Of a stretch of 64,000 bases of DNA, positions 48,090 to 56,846 are shown one piece after another (position 1 is the stretch's first letter; every line of letters starts with the position of its first letter). The translations under genes were made by a program, and so were the position numbers. The notes below the pieces were generated by a model. It searched no databases. It saw only the letters and a list, made by a program, of their open reading frames with translations, and was not told the DNA's origin. The stretch is from NCBI RefSeq assembly GCF_029893965.1, contig NZ_JARXXP010000002.1:1-64000 (forward strand), given 5' to 3'. This DNA is from Paenibacillus sp. PastM-3. Its GTDB lineage: Bacteria; Bacillota; Bacilli; Paenibacillales; Paenibacillaceae.

Positions 48090-49214
48090 ATGGATGCTTT
48101 GAAGAGAACGCCTTTTTACAGCCTTTATTCCGCTTATGCGGAGGCCAGATGCATCGATTTCGGCGGCTGGGAGCTGCCGGTGCAGTTTACAGGGATCGTC
48201 AAGGAGCATGAAGCGGTCCGCCAGCAGGCGGGACTATTCGATGTATCGCATATGGGGGAATTCATGGTCAGCGGGAGCGGCTCAGAGGCTTTTCTGCAAA
48301 AGATGACGACGAACGATGTCAGCCGGCTGGCTGACGGTGCGGCACAGTACACCCTTATGCTGTATCCGAACTGCGGGGTCGTTGATGACCTGCTTGTCTA
48401 CCGCCTTGGTGAGGAGCGCTACATGCTTGTCGTCAATGCCTCCAACATTGATAAGGATTTCCAGTGGCTGCAGGAACATTTAACTGCTGAATTCAGCGGA
48501 GTGAGCCTGAAGAATGTCTCTGATGATACGCTGCTGCTGGCACTGCAAGGGCCGCTGGCAGAAACGATTCTCCGTGAAGTTACCTCGGCAAATGTTGCTG
48601 GGCTTAAGCCTTTCCACTTCATCGAAAAAGCCGAGGTCTGCGGCGTAGAAGTCCTGCTCTCCCGTACCGGCTACACCGGCGAAGACGGCTTTGAGCTGTA
48701 CGCCCCGGTGGACACGGCCGCCGCTTTGTGGAACGGTCTGCTTGCAGCCGGTGCTCCACACGGCTTGACACCGGCCGGTCTCGGAGCGCGCGACACACTC
48801 CGCTTCGAGGCGAAGCTGCCGCTGTACGGCCAGGAGCTGTCAGCAGAGATCACCCCGCTGGAAGCGGGCGTGCAGTTCTTCGTCAAGCTGGACAAAGCCG
48901 ACTTCATCGGCAAGGATGCGCTGGTGAAACAGAAAGAAGCCGGCCTACCCCGCCGTCTGGTCGGACTTGAGATGATTGACCGCGGCATTCCGCGTTCCCA
49001 CTACCCCGTATACGCAGACGGTGTAAAGATCGGCGAAGTAACAACCGGAACCCAGTCCCCGACGCTGAAGCGGAATCTGGGGCTTGCACTGATCGATGCA
49101 GCCTACAGCGAAATCGGCACAGAGATTTATGTGGAGATTCGCGGCAAGCAGCTGAAGGCCGCTGTAGTCAAAGCACCGTTTTATAAAAAGAGCCAAGGAG
49201 TGAAGGCGCAATGA
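48090..49214 (+). CDS. gcvT: Aminomethyltransferase (glycine cleavage T protein)
   Basis: 374 residues, the usual length. [37 protein letters not shown]-region equivalents, [32 protein letters not shown] (conserved Arg) and the C-terminal [21 protein letters not shown] are typical GcvT. It moves the methylene group from the lipoyl arm of GcvH to tetrahydrofolate, releasing ammonia. GGGGAGTGAGCAC precedes the ATG. The end overlaps gcvPA by 4 bases. Confidence 0.96.
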   Translation: MDALKRTPFYSLYSAYAEARCIDFGGWELPVQFTGIVKEHEAVRQQAGLFDVSHMGEFMVSGSGSEAFLQKMTTNDVSRLADGAAQYTLMLYPNCGVVDDLLVYRLGEERYMLVVNASNIDKDFQWLQEHLTAEFSGVSLKNVSDDTLLLALQGPLAETILREVTSANVAGLKPFHFIEKAEVCGVEVLLSRTGYTGEDGFELYAPVDTAAALWNGLLAAGAPHGLTPAGLGARDTLRFEAKLPLYGQELSAEITPLEAGVQFFVKLDKADFIGKDALVKQKEAGLPRRLVGLEMIDRGIPRSHYPVYADGVKIGEVTTGTQSPTLKRNLGLALIDAAYSEIGTEIYVEIRGKQLKAAVVKAPFYKKSQGVKAQ

Positions 49215-50563
49215 AGCACCGCTATCTGCCCATGACTGAGCAGGACCGCCAGGAGATGATGGAGACTGTCGGGATTCAGTCCATGGAGGAGCTGTTTATC
49301 GATATTCCGCAGTCTGTCCGTTACCAGGGCACCATGCCGATGTCGGAGGCGCTGGATGAATACGCGCTGCTCCGCCATATGAAAGAGCTGGCCGACCGGA
49401 ATGCCAATTTTGATACCCACGCCAGCTTCCTGGGGGCCGGAATCTATGATCACCATATCCCGGTTGTTATCAACCATGTGATCTCCCGCTCAGAGTTCTA
49501 TACCGCTTATACCCCGTATCAGCCGGAGATCAGCCAGGGCGAGCTGCAGGCGATTTTCGAGTTTCAATCCTACATTTGTGAGCTTACCGGCATGAAGGTG
49601 GCCAACGCCAGCATGTACGACGGCGCTACTGCCTTCGCAGAAGCAGCTGTTCTGGCAGCAGGTGCTACAAAACGTAAAAAGCTGATCGTTTCCCGCACCG
49701 TCCATCCCGAAGCCCGCCAAGTACTGGCTACATCGGCCGGCGCCTGGGGACTTGAAGTTGTGGAAATTGATTATAAAGACGGCGTAACCGATCAAGCCAA
49801 GCTGGCCGATGCAATCGACGCCGATACTGCAGCTGTACTGGTGCAGTCGCCGAACTTCTTCGGAGCGATCGAAGATCTCGGTGCAATCGAACCGCTGATC
49901 CATGCGGTCAAAGGATTGCTCGTTGTCAGCGCCAACCCGCTGGCACTGGGCGTTCTGGAAACACCGGGCAAGCTCGGAGCCGACATCGTTGTCGGTGACG
50001 CACAGCCGCTGGGCATTCCGGCTTCGCTTGGCGGTCCTACCTGCGGATTCTTTGCTGTAGCGGAGCCGCTGATGCGCCGCATGCCGGGCCGGATTGTCGG
50101 CCAGACTGTTGACCGTAACGGTAAACGCGGCTTTGTTCTTACTCTTCAGGCCCGTGAACAGCATATCCGCCGTGAAAAAGCGACCTCCAACATCTGCTCC
50201 AACCAGGCGCTGCTGGCGCTCTGCGCTTCCGTCTACCTGTCCGTTATGGGAAAAGAGGGCATGCGTGAGGTCGGCGAGCTGAATATCCGCAAGAGCCATT
50301 ATGCTGCCGGCAAACTTGGAAAGCTTACAGGCGCTGCTCCGGCATTCACCGCTCCGTTCTTCAATGAATTCGTACTGAAGCTTCCTGAGGGAAGCAGTGT
50401 CAGTGAAATCAATTCGAAGCTTGTTAAGGAGGGCTACCTCGGCGGTTACGATCTCGGCCGTGATTATCCCGAGCTGGCCGGACATATGCTGGTTGCCGTC
50501 ACAGAGAAAAGAAGCAAGTCGGAGATTGATCAATTCGCAAGTGTACTGGAGGGCTGTTTATGA
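49211..50563 (+). CDS. gcvPA: Glycine dehydrogenase (decarboxylating) subunit 1
   Basis: 450 residues, the N-terminal half of P protein in its split form. [65 protein letters not shown] and [14 protein letters not shown] are hallmarks, as is [28 protein letters not shown] [20 protein letters not shown]. It makes a heterotetramer with GcvPB, which carries the PLP lysine. ATGA overlaps at both ends (with gcvT and gcvPB) imply coupled translation. Confidence 0.96.
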   Translation: MKHRYLPMTEQDRQEMMETVGIQSMEELFIDIPQSVRYQGTMPMSEALDEYALLRHMKELADRNANFDTHASFLGAGIYDHHIPVVINHVISRSEFYTAYTPYQPEISQGELQAIFEFQSYICELTGMKVANASMYDGATAFAEAAVLAAGATKRKKLIVSRTVHPEARQVLATSAGAWGLEVVEIDYKDGVTDQAKLADAIDADTAAVLVQSPNFFGAIEDLGAIEPLIHAVKGLLVVSANPLALGVLETPGKLGADIVVGDAQPLGIPASLGGPTCGFFAVAEPLMRRMPGRIVGQTVDRNGKRGFVLTLQAREQHIRREKATSNICSNQALLALCASVYLSVMGKEGMREVGELNIRKSHYAAGKLGKLTGAAPAFTAPFFNEFVLKLPEGSSVSEINSKLVKEGYLGGYDLGRDYPELAGHMLVAVTEKRSKSEIDQFASVLEGCL

Positions 50564-52020
50564 AACCGGAACAAAGTCTGATTTTTGAGCTTAGCCGTCC
50601 CGGCCGCTCAGCCTATTCCCTGCCTGTGTGCGATGTTCCTGAGGATGAAGCCATTGATTCACTGATTCCGGCCGGACTGCTGCGCAGCGAGCCTGTGCTT
50701 TTGCCGGAAGTATCTGAAGTCGATGTCATCCGCCACTACACTGCCCTTTCCCGCCGCAACTTTGGTGTCGATAACGGCTTCTATCCGCTCGGCTCCTGTA
50801 CAATGAAATACAATCCGAAGATTAATGAGGATGTTGCCCGCTTCCCGGGTCTGGCCAAGATTCATCCGTACCAGCCGGAAGAGAGCATTCAGGGTGCCCT
50901 TGAATTAATGTATACTTTGCAAAAAGATCTGGCCGCCCTGACCGGCATGGATGCCGTCTCTCTCCAGCCTGCTGCCGGCGCCCACGGGGAATGGACCGGC
51001 CTGATGATGATCCGCGCCTACCATGAGAGCCGCGGCGAGAAGCGTACGAAGGTTATTGTGCCAGACTCCTCGCACGGCACTAACCCGGCCAGCGCCGCAG
51101 CTGCCGGCCTTGAAACCGTAACGATTCCGTCCAACGCCAAAGGCATGGTTGACCTGGCAGCCCTGAAGGCTGCAGTCGGCAGCGACACGGCTGCACTGAT
51201 GCTGACTAACCCGAGCACGCTCGGCCTGTTCGAGACACAGATTGTCGAGATCGCCGAGATTGTTCACGAAGCAGGCGGCCTGCTGTATTACGATGGCGCG
51301 AACTCCAATGCCATCATGGGCATTACCCGTCCGGGCGACATGGGCTTCGACGTTGTGCACTTGAATCTGCACAAAACCATGAGCACCCCGCACGGCGGCG
51401 GCGGCCCTGGAGCCGGACCTGTCGGCGTGAAGTCGATCCTGATTCCGTTCCTTCCGCAGCCTACAGTAGTGCAGAACGAAGACAGCAGCTACTCGCTGAA
51501 CTACGGCGGGCCGGAATCCATCGGCCGGGTCAAAGCTTTTTACGGCAACTTCGGCATTCTCGTCCGTGCTTATGCGTATATCCGCACTTACGGACCGGAC
51601 GGACTGCGCGAGGTATCCGAGAACGCCGTGCTGAACGCCAACTATATGATGCACCGGCTGGCGCCGTATTTTGAAATCCCGTATCCGGGCGTCTGCAAGC
51701 ATGAGTTCGTCATGTCGGGCTGCAACCTCAAACAATACGGGGTGCGTACGCTGGACGTAGCCAAGCGGCTGCTCGATTTCGGCTACCACCCGCCTACTGT
51801 CTACTTCCCGCTCACCGTCGAAGAGTGCATGATGATCGAGCCGACCGAGACCGAAAGCAAGGAAACACTCGACGGCTTCATCGAAACGATGATCCAGATC
51901 GTCAAGGAAGCCCAGGAGACGCCGGAGATCGTCATCAATGCTCCGCACACGACCGAAATCAGCCGTCTGGATGAAACCCAGGCTGCGCGTAAGCCGGTAT
52001 TGAACTGTTCTTGCGGTTAA
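50560..52020 (+). CDS. gcvPB: Glycine dehydrogenase (decarboxylating) subunit 2
   Basis: 486 residues, the C-terminal half of P protein. [54 protein letters not shown] and the PLP lysine K272 in [18 protein letters not shown] are intact. With GcvPA it decarboxylates glycine and loads the aminomethyl group onto GcvH. The last gene of the riboswitch-controlled operon, followed by a terminator at 52051. GcvL is not in the window. Confidence 0.96.
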   Translation: MKPEQSLIFELSRPGRSAYSLPVCDVPEDEAIDSLIPAGLLRSEPVLLPEVSEVDVIRHYTALSRRNFGVDNGFYPLGSCTMKYNPKINEDVARFPGLAKIHPYQPEESIQGALELMYTLQKDLAALTGMDAVSLQPAAGAHGEWTGLMMIRAYHESRGEKRTKVIVPDSSHGTNPASAAAAGLETVTIPSNAKGMVDLAALKAAVGSDTAALMLTNPSTLGLFETQIVEIAEIVHEAGGLLYYDGANSNAIMGITRPGDMGFDVVHLNLHKTMSTPHGGGGPGAGPVGVKSILIPFLPQPTVVQNEDSSYSLNYGGPESIGRVKAFYGNFGILVRAYAYIRTYGPDGLREVSENAVLNANYMMHRLAPYFEIPYPGVCKHEFVMSGCNLKQYGVRTLDVAKRLLDFGYHPPTVYFPLTVEECMMIEPTETESKETLDGFIETMIQIVKEAQETPEIVINAPHTTEISRLDETQAARKPVLNCSCG

Positions 52021-52050
52021 CCCGATTATGCCTGTAACACAATCAAAGCC

Positions 52051-52083
52051 GGCCCGGATATTTACATATCCGGGCCGTTTTAT
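52051..52083 (+). terminator. Intrinsic terminator after gcvPB
   Basis: Perfect 11-base stem GGCCCGGATAT / ATATCCGGGCC with a TTAC loop, followed by GTTTTAT. It lies 31 bases after the gcvPB stop codon. Confidence 0.85.
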
Positions 52084-52139
52084 CTGCCATCCCACTTACC
52101 TATGTAGATTGAACTTGATATAAACATTTAGATCACACT

Positions 52140-52937
52140 TCAATCTATATCGCCCGTAAGCTTCCTAATAAACTGCAATCTGTCGCTCACCCTCATTTTG
52201 CTATAAATATTCTTCAGCACGTTTCTGACCGTACCTTCGCTGATCCCCAGCTCATTTGAAATGTGCAGCGCGCTACGCTCCAGCAGCCACTGCCGGGCTA
52301 CATCCTGCTCACGCGCACTCAACTTATAATGCTGCAGCCTGGACTCCAGCCGGTATTCACGGATTGCCGGATTGCGCTCCATCCACTTCCCGGTAATATT
52401 CTGTGCAATCTGCTGCACGAACGGAATGGCGAACTCAATCTGCTCCTTTTTATGAAAAGAAACATCTACATAGCCATAAATACGGCCTTCCGACTGCACC
52501 GGTGCGCAGATGCAATTCCAGTCTGCGAACTTCGGGTCTGAATGCTCCTCACCGCGTACCACGCCGATGCAGCTCATCTCCATCGCCAGTGAGACCGCAT
52601 TCATCCCAGATTGCTGTCTGCATAGGCTGACTCCTGTACCGAACTCCGTCCGGACCAGCTCCTCCCGCAGCTCCGGCGAGGAACAGACCAGCTCCAGAAT
52701 GACTCCGTTTTGATCTGTAAGAAACACAGCATACGGAATAGTGATCAGATCTCTGATCCCTTTCATCTCGCTGCGGATGGAAGCAATCATGGCCTCATGG
52801 TAGATCTGTTCCTCCGGCTTCATTTCTGAACCCTTCCTGGTCAGGCCTCCGCTTAACCTTTGACGGAATAATTCAAGCCTTTCTTCCGGCAAGTCGGCAG
52901 GCCGGCACCAGGCTCTGGTCTTTTCGTAGGTACTCAA
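52140..52937 (-). CDS. GAF-domain transcriptional regulator with a LuxR-type HTH
   Basis: 265 residues. Residues 60-190 form a GAF-like sensor (VFLTDQNGVILELVCSS, FGTGVSLCRQQSGMNAVSLAMEM, CICAPVQSEGRIYGYVDVSFHKKE), close in pattern to the sensor of AcoR-type activators. There is no AAA+ domain; instead residues 200-260 are a LuxR/GerE helix-turn-helix (LSAREQDVARQWLLERSALHISNELGISEGTVRNVLKNIYSKM). It should respond to a small ligand and bind DNA. TTG start with GGGGGG upstream. It is divergent from the ABC genes at 53096, with about 158 bases between, so it may control them; the ligand is unknown. Confidence 0.8.
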   Translation of the reverse strand: MSTYEKTRAWCRPADLPEERLELFRQRLSGGLTRKGSEMKPEEQIYHEAMIASIRSEMKGIRDLITIPYAVFLTDQNGVILELVCSSPELREELVRTEFGTGVSLCRQQSGMNAVSLAMEMSCIGVVRGEEHSDPKFADWNCICAPVQSEGRIYGYVDVSFHKKEQIEFAIPFVQQIAQNITGKWMERNPAIREYRLESRLQHYKLSAREQDVARQWLLERSALHISNELGISEGTVRNVLKNIYSKMRVSDRLQFIRKLTGDID

Positions 52938-53095
52938 AACAATCCCCCCAGTCGCACCCTATTCTAATTATTATAGTACGTAAAAAACTATTTTTCAGTT
53001 TCTGATCTATTCCGCCAGTTTTCGACACCAGGCAAATGCTATATTTAATAGAATGTCGTTTTTGCAGCACTATTTGGAATGAAGGAGGAATCACT

Positions 53096-54112
53096 GTGAG
53101 TATTATAGAAGCCCGGGGACTGACCAAGTCCTTTGTGCAGGCTGTGAAAGAGCCGGGTCTGAAAGGCGCGTTCAAGCATCTCGTCACCCCCAGAAGCATT
53201 ACAAAAGTGGCTGTTCACCCGCTGGATCTCAGCATCGAAACCGGTGAAACTGTCGCCTACGTGGGACCGAACGGTGCCGGGAAGTCTACAACAATCAAGA
53301 TGCTGAGCGGCATCCTGAAGCCGTCCGGGGGCAGCATTTCTGTAAACGGTATCAATCCGTATAAAAAAAGAATGGAGAATGCCGCAAGAATCGGCGCCGT
53401 CTTCGGCCAGCGCACCCAGCTGTGGTGGGACATCCCGATTGTCGAATCCTTTTCGCTGCTGAAGGATATTTATCAGATCCCTGATCCGGTCTACCGGAAT
53501 AATCTGGAGCAGTTTATTGAGCTCCTGGGCATGAATGAATTCATTCACTTATCCGCCCGGAAGCTCTCGCTGGGGCAGCGCATGCGCGCCGATCTGGCTG
53601 CAGCCCTCTTACATAACCCGCCCATTGTCTATCTCGACGAGCCGACGATCGGGCTTGATGTGTCCGTGAAGCAGAAGATCCGCGAATTCATCAAAAAAAT
53701 CAATCAGGAGCAGCAGACCACCGTCATGCTCACCACCCATGATCTCGGTGACATTGAGGATCTGTGCAAACGGCTGATTATCATCGACCACGGCATGATT
53801 ATTTATGACGGCAGCCTGAGCGAGGTGAAGTCGCGGTTTGCCCGCAGCCGGGTTATTTTCTTTCAGGTTGGCTCGCCAATGCCGGAGCTGTTCGCAGAGC
53901 TGAACCGGACCCCCGGAATCAGGCTTACGCTGCAGAATGATCAGGAATTCTCGATTGCTTTTGACCGGTATGAATATACCGCAAGCGATGTGGTCAGCCG
54001 GGTGATGCGCCATGGCGAGGTGATTGACTTCCGGATGGAGGATGCCAACATTGAGCAGGTGATCAAGGCTGTATATGACGGCAATCTCGACCTCAATCAG
54101 CAGGCCAAATAA
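53096..54112 (+). CDS. ABC transporter ATP-binding protein (COG4586-like)
   Basis: 338 residues. Walker A GPNGAGKSTTIKM, Q-loop GAVFGQRTQLWWDIPIVESF, signature LSLGQRMRADLAAALLHNPP, Walker B VYLDEPTIGLDV, switch THDLGDIEDLC, and a C-terminal extension of about 80 residues. The QRTQLWWD and SLGQRMRAD variants are typical of ATPases paired with two ABC-2 permeases of the COG4587/COG3694 type (family names from memory). Start: AAGGAGG lies 7 bases before the GTG at 53096; an open frame to 53036 has no ribosome site. It is the first gene of a three-gene exporter operon; substrate unknown. Confidence 0.88.
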   Translation: MSIIEARGLTKSFVQAVKEPGLKGAFKHLVTPRSITKVAVHPLDLSIETGETVAYVGPNGAGKSTTIKMLSGILKPSGGSISVNGINPYKKRMENAARIGAVFGQRTQLWWDIPIVESFSLLKDIYQIPDPVYRNNLEQFIELLGMNEFIHLSARKLSLGQRMRADLAAALLHNPPIVYLDEPTIGLDVSVKQKIREFIKKINQEQQTTVMLTTHDLGDIEDLCKRLIIIDHGMIIYDGSLSEVKSRFARSRVIFFQVGSPMPELFAELNRTPGIRLTLQNDQEFSIAFDRYEYTASDVVSRVMRHGEVIDFRMEDANIEQVIKAVYDGNLDLNQQAK

Positions 54113-54133
54113 GAAAGGAGGACCCTCACAGCC

Positions 54134-54940
54134 ATGTCTGCCATTTCACTAAAAAAATACAGAAGCATCGCGAACCGCTCCCTGCAAAATGTGCTGGCCT
54201 ACCGGACCTCCTATGTGATTGGCTTTTTGGCTAATACCGTGAACCTGCTGGCGATCTACTTTTTGTGGCAGGGCATTTACAGCGGCCGCAGCGAGGTGGG
54301 CGGATTCACCTGGGATCAGATGAAGACCTACCTGCTGGTCACCTTTCTGGCCAACTCTGTGCTCTCCTGGTATTCCGAGACATCCATCTCCGGTAAAATC
54401 CTGGACGGCAGCGTAGCGATGGATCTGCTGAAGCCGCTTGATTTCCAGAGCGCCCGATTCTCGGAGACGCTGGGAGCCAGTCTGCTGGAGGGCGGGATGA
54501 GCGCAGTTCTGCTGACGCTTTTTGCTTCCTTCCTGTCCGGCATTACCCTGCCGCATTCGCCGCTTGTCTATGTGCTGTTTGTCGTAAGCCTGCTCTGCGC
54601 CATCCTGGTTAAGTTTGGTGTGGTGTATCTGGCGGCATTGCTCTGCTTCTGGTCAACCGGCTCGATGGGCATCGTCTGGACACGGATTGCCGTCACTAAC
54701 CTGCTGTCCGGTGCGCTTGTGCCGCTGGCCTTTTTCCCGGACTGGCTGGAGCGTCTGGCCCTGTGGCTGCCGTTTCAGAGCATCATCCATACGCCGACGA
54801 TGATCTTTCTGCAGCAGGCCGGTACGGCCGAAAGTCTGAAGCTGATCGCTTTGCAGGCGTTTTGGGGGATCGCCCTCTGGTTCGCCGGCAAGGCGATGTG
54901 GAACTGGGCAGTCCGCCAGGTAACGATTCATGGAGGTTAG
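54134..54940 (+). CDS. ABC-2 family permease (first subunit)
   Basis: 268 residues with six predicted helices. The N-terminal YRSIANRSLQNVLAYRTSYVIGFLANTVNLLAIYFLW and the ISGKILDGSVAMDLLKPLDFQSARF segment (a cytoplasmic loop ending in the conserved K/R-P-L/V motif) are typical of the ABC_2-type permeases that come in pairs. AAAGGAGG stands before the ATG. It is 21 bases after the ATPase gene and probably forms a heterodimer with the next product. Exported substrate unknown. Confidence 0.82.
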   Translation: MSAISLKKYRSIANRSLQNVLAYRTSYVIGFLANTVNLLAIYFLWQGIYSGRSEVGGFTWDQMKTYLLVTFLANSVLSWYSETSISGKILDGSVAMDLLKPLDFQSARFSETLGASLLEGGMSAVLLTLFASFLSGITLPHSPLVYVLFVVSLLCAILVKFGVVYLAALLCFWSTGSMGIVWTRIAVTNLLSGALVPLAFFPDWLERLALWLPFQSIIHTPTMIFLQQAGTAESLKLIALQAFWGIALWFAGKAMWNWAVRQVTIHGG

Positions 54941-54960
54941 AATGAAAGGAGTGAGGACCG

Positions 54961-55758
54961 GTGCGGGTATCACGGATGTTCTATCTGTACAGGCGGCTAT
55001 ATGTACAGCAACTCAAAGCTATCCTCGAATATAATAAGGATTTCTACATATTAATGTGTTCCGCCGCGTTAACCCAGGTGCTCGGCTTTGTGTTCCTCTG
55101 GGTAATCTATGACCGGATTCCTGACATCAACGGCTGGGCGTTTTGGGAAGTGACGTTTATGTATGCGATGATTTTTGTGACGGAGGGCGTCGGCTCACTT
55201 TTCTTTGAAGGCACCTGGCGGATGAGCCGGCTGGTTAATCTGGGCGAAATGGACCGCTACCTGCTGCGTCCGGTGCCTGTTGTGCTGCAGGTCTTCTGCA
55301 CAGGGATCGGGATTAATGGCCTCGGCAACCTGCTGATCGGCGGAGTCATCATCTGGCAGTCGCTGGTCCATGGCAATGTGAACTGGACTCCAGGTAAAAT
55401 CGCCATTATCCTCCTGCTCCTGATAACGGCGGTGATTATCCGCGTATCAATCAATCTGGCAGCCAATTCAGCCGCCTTCTGGATCAAGAATGCCGGCAAC
55501 GCCTTTCCGCTGATGGTCCATAACCTGGCCGATCTGGCCAAGTACCCGCTGTCGCTTTTTCCGCAGGCGATCCGTGTATTTGTCTCCAGCGTGCTGCCGT
55601 ATGCTTTTATCAGCTTCTACCCGGCTACTTATATTTTCGGCAAAAGCGGCTGGTCCGGCTGGTGGATGCTGGCCCCGGTAGCCGCACTGGGGAGCATGGC
55701 AGCGGCGTACGGTATCTTCCGTTTCGGGCTGTCGCGTTATGAGAGTACGGGGAATTAA
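54961..55758 (+). CDS. ABC-2 family permease (second subunit)
   Basis: 265 residues, six helices. FYLYRRLYVQQLKAILEYNKDFYILMCSAALTQVLGFVFLWVIYDRIPDINGW at the N-terminus and LGEMDRYLLRPVPVVLQV in the loop place it in the same permease group as the previous gene, of which it is a distant paralogue. The start is GTG with AAAGGAG 10 bases upstream. It is the last gene of the operon; the sequence becomes AT-rich soon after its stop codon. Confidence 0.82.
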   Translation: MRVSRMFYLYRRLYVQQLKAILEYNKDFYILMCSAALTQVLGFVFLWVIYDRIPDINGWAFWEVTFMYAMIFVTEGVGSLFFEGTWRMSRLVNLGEMDRYLLRPVPVVLQVFCTGIGINGLGNLLIGGVIIWQSLVHGNVNWTPGKIAIILLLLITAVIIRVSINLAANSAAFWIKNAGNAFPLMVHNLADLAKYPLSLFPQAIRVFVSSVLPYAFISFYPATYIFGKSGWSGWWMLAPVAALGSMAAAYGIFRFGLSRYESTGN

Positions 55759-55884
55759 GCAGGGTGCAATATACTGATACCGATACAGTTGCTCACCTTT
55801 CTCCAAAGCAAGAATTAACGGAATATTGAGGTAAAAACGAAACAATATCAGGCTTTGAGCCGTCAAACATGTGAGGTGATAAAA

Positions 55885-56408
55885 ATGAGGAATACAAGCT
55901 GGTTAATATTTTTTTAGTAATAGTCTTTTTAAATACTGACTCAGGAAATTCCTTATCAGCAAAAATAATATCTAACAGCCAACCAGTTACTATCAAGAAG
56001 TCAGAACCTACACCTGTTCCAAAGGATAGCGTACCCCTTCAAAAAAAATTCAAGTCATTCATATTACTAAAAAAAGAAAGGGGCCTTGTCCATATTCAAA
56101 TTGGCTTACAGAATGTATCTGGAAAGGATTTGTGGATCGGCCAAAGTTCGCATAAATATGAGATAGTGATCACAGATGCAAATAACAAAGTGGTTAAAAA
56201 TTTCTCTGAGAACAAAATCCATACCCAAGAACTGGTTGAACGTGAATTTAAGAACAGCGATAATATTTATTTCAATGAGACGTGGGATTATAAAAATAGT
56301 CAAGATGCAATTTATTATATTCAAGTTAAATTCATTCTTTATGATGTTTCAGAAAAAACATTAATAACTTCAGAAGAATTGACTGCTAATACCACAATAG
56401 AACTCTAA
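55885..56408 (+). pseudogene. Secreted BsuPI-like protein interrupted by a frameshift in a run of seven T
   Basis: GAGGTGAT stands 4 bases before an ATG at 55885. The frame reads MRNTSWLIFF and stops at TAG just after a T7 tract (55909-55915). Adding one T restores a single frame of 174 residues to the TAA at 56406: a perfect signal peptide (MRNTSWLIFFLVIVFLNTDSG), a Thr/Pro/Lys linker, and a beta-rich domain with HIQIGLQNVSGKDLW, YEIVITDANNKVVKNF and IYYIQVKFILYDVSEKTL, resembling the BsuPI-type Ig-like inhibitor fold. The downstream part is intact. The gene could be a recent pseudogene, phase-variable through the T tract, read by transcriptional slippage, or a sequencing error. It is AT-rich compared with its neighbours. 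Confidence 0.7.
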
Positions 56409-56414
56409 TAAGTC

Positions 56415-56465
56415 TAAAAAGAAGAAGATATCCTTCACTTATAGTCAAAGGGTATCTCCTTCTTG
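56415..56465 (-). terminator. Intrinsic terminator of the 56504-56755 remnant
   Basis: AAGAAG.AGATA.CCTT and AAGG.TATCT.CTTCTT form a long stem; on the minus strand it is followed by TTTTTAG. On the plus strand it lies just after the frameshifted gene and could also slow transcription there. Confidence 0.6.
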
Positions 56466-56503
56466 ACATTAAAGAAATTATAAGAAAATCATGAAAAGTT
56501 TAG

Positions 56504-56755
56504 CTACTGAACAAGATACAGTCCGCTTAAATTAAGATCGTTGTATACTGTCCATATCGGAGAATACACTGAATAGGTTCCTGCTGCGATATTGGCATTT
56601 CCCAAAGTCGTTAATATTCCTGAATTTAAACTTCCTGATGTAGCGCCTCTCATATAAACGGTATCACCTACAAGGTCTGAAACATAGACACCCGTGATTG
56701 GTGTCATATTGTTGACCGAAGGATATGGTACATAGGGAAAGAGCAGATACTGACG
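56504..56755 (-). pseudogene. 3' remnant of a surface or secreted protein gene
   Basis: An open frame of 84 codons from just after a TAA (minus strand) to a TAG at 56504. It encodes YLLFPYVPYPSVNN, MTPITGVYVSDLVGDTVYMR, then a Gly/Asn/Ser-rich stretch and ends in LNLSGLYLVQ. No ribosome site or good start exists; the internal ATG gives 67 residues without a signal. The composition (Tyr/Val/Gly/Thr, no Lys, no Cys) suggests the C-terminal end of an extracellular beta-rich protein whose 5' part has been lost, with its terminator still in place at 56415-56465. I do not recognise the family. Confidence 0.45.
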
Positions 56756-56777
56756 TTATCATCAACCTGTATTTGAA

Positions 56778-56810
56778 AGAAAAAACCAAGACCGCAACAG
56801 TCTTGGCTTA
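56778..56810 (-). terminator. Intrinsic terminator after the RND efflux gene
   Basis: On the minus strand AAGCCAAGAC/GTCTTGG with a 7-base loop and TTTTTT. It lies about 37 bases after the efflux gene's stop codon. Confidence 0.85.
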
Positions 56811-56846
56811 GTATAATTTCCGTATATTGATTTAGTTAAAGTTTTA

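Noticed and set aside
50905..52095. 396-codon open frame on the minus strand
   Set aside because: Antisense to gcvPB; composition is unlike a real protein and no start signal is seen.
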